Source: Dinoroseobacter sp.
GTDB taxonomy: Bacteria; Pseudomonadota; Alphaproteobacteria; Rhodobacterales; Rhodobacteraceae
Length of the DNA: 64,000 bases
Assembly (NCBI GenBank): GCA_017643385.1
Contig: JAEPNN010000003.1
Span: 1-64,000 of the forward strand
Direction: 5' to 3'
This document shows positions 62,542 through 64,000 of this stretch, in pieces. The position numbers and the translations under genes are program-made. Below the pieces are notes generated by a model. It searched no databases, was not told the DNA's origin, and was given only the letters and a program-made list of their open reading frames with translations. The stretch's first letter is position 1. Each line of letters starts with the position of its first letter.

Positions 62542-63729
62542 CTAGGTCACAACGCGAAGTTGGGAGCCTGGTGTTCGCCGCCTTCCCAAAGCACCGGCGA
62601 GCCTTCCTGCTACGGACCCTGCCGCCCTTTGCACCGCTTCATCTGCGAAATGAGCGTAGCGCAGCGTCGTTTGAAGGTTTCGATGGCCCATAATCTCTTT
62701 CAGCAAGAACGGATCGATTCCACTCATAACCGCCACACTGGCATAGGTGTGGCGCAAATCGTGCATCCTCACGTCATCAAGGCCAGCCGCATGTCTGATC
62801 CTGAGCCAAGGCTTTTGCAGATTCACCAAATGCCCGTCAGGCGTTTCCCCAAGGATGACATACGGGTTCCCATCCCTACGCGGCAAAGACATCAGGATAT
62901 CATAAGCCTCACGCGGCAAAGGGATGCGCCGACGTCCGGTCTTGCTGTCCGGCAACTCCAAGTGATGCGGCGTCACGTAGTCCCACTTGAGTTTCAGGAT
63001 TTCACCCAAACGACACCCTGTCAGAACAAGCAAAGAAATCGCCGCAACCGCGTATTCAGTCTCTTCGCCAGTCTCCAAGGCATCCGCCAGCACTTGCCCA
63101 AGACGGATTTGCTCATCATCCGACAGGTATCGTTTCTTTTCTTCTTCGCGGAACTTGCGAATGCGGCGAGCGGGGTTCGAACCCTCCCGCCGCAAACCCC
63201 AATCCTCGGCCAGGTTGAACATGCGAGACAGCATTGCGACCGCCCGATTGGCTGTGTAAGGCCGATCTCTTAGGTCGTGATGGAAGGCCACCACATCGGC
63301 CCTTGTAATGTCGCCAATCTTGCGGTTGCCGAGATGGGGCCGGATGCAGGTGTTGATGTAGGTCTGATAGCCCTTCTGCGTCGATGGCTTGCAGTGATGC
63401 GTGGCATACTCCGTCAGGAACCGATCGCAAAGAGACGCCATCGTCGGCTCACGGTGTTTCTGCTGGCGCTCTTCTGCCGGGTTCCCACCGCGCGCTACGT
63501 CGCCAAGCAGCTTTTTGGCCTCAACGCGCGCCTGATCAGCTGTCAGCACGCCGTGCGGGCCAATCGTGCGCCGCCGTGACCGACCGCTTGCTCGATACTG
63601 CACCAGGTAGGATTTGCGCCCAGAGGGCATCACACGGACACCAAACCCAGACAACTCACTATCCCAGACGAAGTATTCCCGGTCGGACACTTCCAGTTTC
63701 TCAACGGATCGTTTGGTCAGCCTGTCCAT
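62542..63729 (-). CDS. int: Tyrosine-type site-specific integrase
   Basis: A 395-residue integrase. The N-terminal Arm-type domain (about 1-90, YFVWDSELSGFGVRVMPSGR) binds arm sites; a core-binding SAM-like domain spans about 95-190. The catalytic set is complete: Arg240 (TGCRLGEIL), Lys263 (DSKTGRR), His323 and Arg326 (MHDLRHTYAS), His349 (IMGHRN) and Tyr358 (LRYAHF). It inserted the element in tRNA-Asn, whose right attachment site starts 183 bp from its start codon. Confidence 0.97.
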   Translation of the reverse strand: MDRLTKRSVEKLEVSDREYFVWDSELSGFGVRVMPSGRKSYLVQYRASGRSRRRTIGPHGVLTADQARVEAKKLLGDVARGGNPAEERQQKHREPTMASLCDRFLTEYATHHCKPSTQKGYQTYINTCIRPHLGNRKIGDITRADVVAFHHDLRDRPYTANRAVAMLSRMFNLAEDWGLRREGSNPARRIRKFREEEKKRYLSDDEQIRLGQVLADALETGEETEYAVAAISLLVLTGCRLGEILKLKWDYVTPHHLELPDSKTGRRRIPLPREAYDILMSLPRRDGNPYVILGETPDGHLVNLQKPWLRIRHAAGLDDVRMHDLRHTYASVAVMSGIDPFLLKEIMGHRNLQTTLRYAHFADEAVQRAAGSVAGRLAGALGRRRTPGSQLRVVT

Positions 63730-63762
63730 GGTTCCTGCCCTCGTAACCCTGGTGCCCGTTTC

Positions 63763-63780
63763 GGAAGCACCACGGAAGCA
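63763..63780 (+). repeat. Putative right integrase arm-type sites
   Basis: GGAAGCA at 63763-63769 and 63774-63780, 11 bp apart and in the same orientation as the left pair. Upstream of the integrase start. Confidence 0.55.
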
Positions 63781-63784
63781 CCAG

Positions 63785-63842
63785 AACGGAAAATCTAGGG
63801 TATTGGGTGCCCCATCATAGCAAAGACAGTCAACGGAAAATC
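63785..63842 (+). repeat. AACGGAAAATC direct repeats near the right end
   Basis: An 11-bp exact repeat occurs at 63785-63795 and 63832-63842, 47 bp apart, between the integrase start and the right attachment site. Could be excisionase sites or a second class of integrase sites. Confidence 0.4.
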
Positions 63843-63911
63843 GTTTCCTTACATGTATTTACCGCAAGAGAGAGCATTCCGGAGAAAGGGGGCGAAACCG
63901 GCCTGACGCGG

Positions 63912-63960
63912 CTGTTAATCAATTGGTCGTAGGTTCGATCCCTACCGCCGGAGCCATTTT
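63912..63960 (+). repeat. Right attachment site (49-bp direct repeat, tRNA-Asn 3' fragment)
   Basis: Identical to 47630-47678. It contains the anticodon-loop-to-CCA part of tRNA-Asn only, so it is a tRNA remnant, not a working gene. The chromosome resumes at 63961. Confidence 0.95.
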
Positions 63961-64000
63961 ACCTTTTCCACGTAGCCCTTCATTTGGCTTTCTTCATGGC

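Larger units (their letters stand above)
47630..63960. mobile_element. Integrated element (about 16.3 kb) in tRNA-Asn
   Basis: An exact 49-bp direct repeat bounds the region (47630-47678 and 63912-63960). The integrase gene lies within 200 bp of the right copy. Inside are an excisionase-like gene, a Rep_trans-like gene and two cargo modules. No relaxase, type IV secretion, capsid, terminase or lysis genes are visible, so it is either a satellite or mobilisable element or a plasmid-like integrated element. The left cargo is visibly richer in A+T than the flanking chromosome when read by eye. The flanking chromosome resumes at 63961. Confidence 0.9.

Noticed and set aside
63912-63960. Second tRNA-Asn gene
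   Set aside because: Only the anticodon-loop-to-CCA part is present; the acceptor 5' strand and D arm are missing.

Overview
The window looks like chromosome from a Roseobacter-group alphaproteobacterium (Rhodobacterales). Evidence: the yajC-secDF-ccmABCDG cluster, a DksA with a single zinc-finger cysteine, Rhodobacterales-type DUF2927 and DUF6314 proteins, a Hint-domain protein, and a DMSP lyase DddP whose known metal ligands and catalytic Asp are all present. These are family recognitions from memory and motif reading; no search was run.

Layout of the core (1-47.6 kb). The left edge carries part of a pilin-like protein fused to a collagen-like Gly-X-Y tail (minus strand). Then come rpsF-rpsR-rplI, two secreted or outer-membrane proteins, tig with tRNA-Leu(UAG) just upstream, a Hint-domain protein, nnrDE (NAD(P)HX repair), glnB-glnA, dddP, an alpha/beta-hydrolase-OsmC fusion, bioY, purB, two small secreted proteins, a divergent FliG, a DUF1223 protein and acnA. 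A ten-gene minus-strand run (yajC-secD-secF-TSUP permease-Mth938-like-ccmA-B-C-D-G) joins protein export to cytochrome c maturation. After it lie a pentapeptide-repeat membrane protein, serS, xth, an FAD monooxygenase, dksA, a MoxR ATPase/VWA protein group, a DedA protein, rnd, purNM, a CAT-anticodon tRNA, an SLC13 permease with TrkA-C domains, an EnvZ-like kinase and a metallo-beta-lactamase-fold protein.

The accessory part (47,630-63,960) is a roughly 16.3-kb integrated element inserted in the 3' half of tRNA-Asn(GUU). An exact 49-bp direct repeat bounds it. The left copy completes the tRNA and the right copy is a fragment. Both ends also carry a two-copy GGAAGCA motif at 11-bp spacing, probably integrase arm sites. 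The right end holds the mobility module: tyrosine integrase, an unknown protein, an excisionase-like HTH protein and a Rep_trans-like replication protein. There are no conjugation or phage structural genes, so it looks like a small integrative or satellite element.

The element has two cargo modules. (1) Two overlapping genes: an 855-aa HEAT-like helical protein with an N-terminal four-Cys cluster, and a 500-aa protein with a PD-(D/E)XK-like nuclease motif. This is a candidate, possibly undescribed, defence or DNA-processing pair. (2) A haloperoxidase cluster: a SARP-like regulator (HTH-BTAD, TolB-like domain, TPRs), a small vanadium-haloperoxidase/PAP2-fold protein, a papain-like cysteine peptidase, a large vanadium bromoperoxidase-like enzyme, a three-TM protein and a DM13-like protein. 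Direct repeats of the type TTTTACRC lie in front of both haloperoxidase units and could be the regulator's operators.
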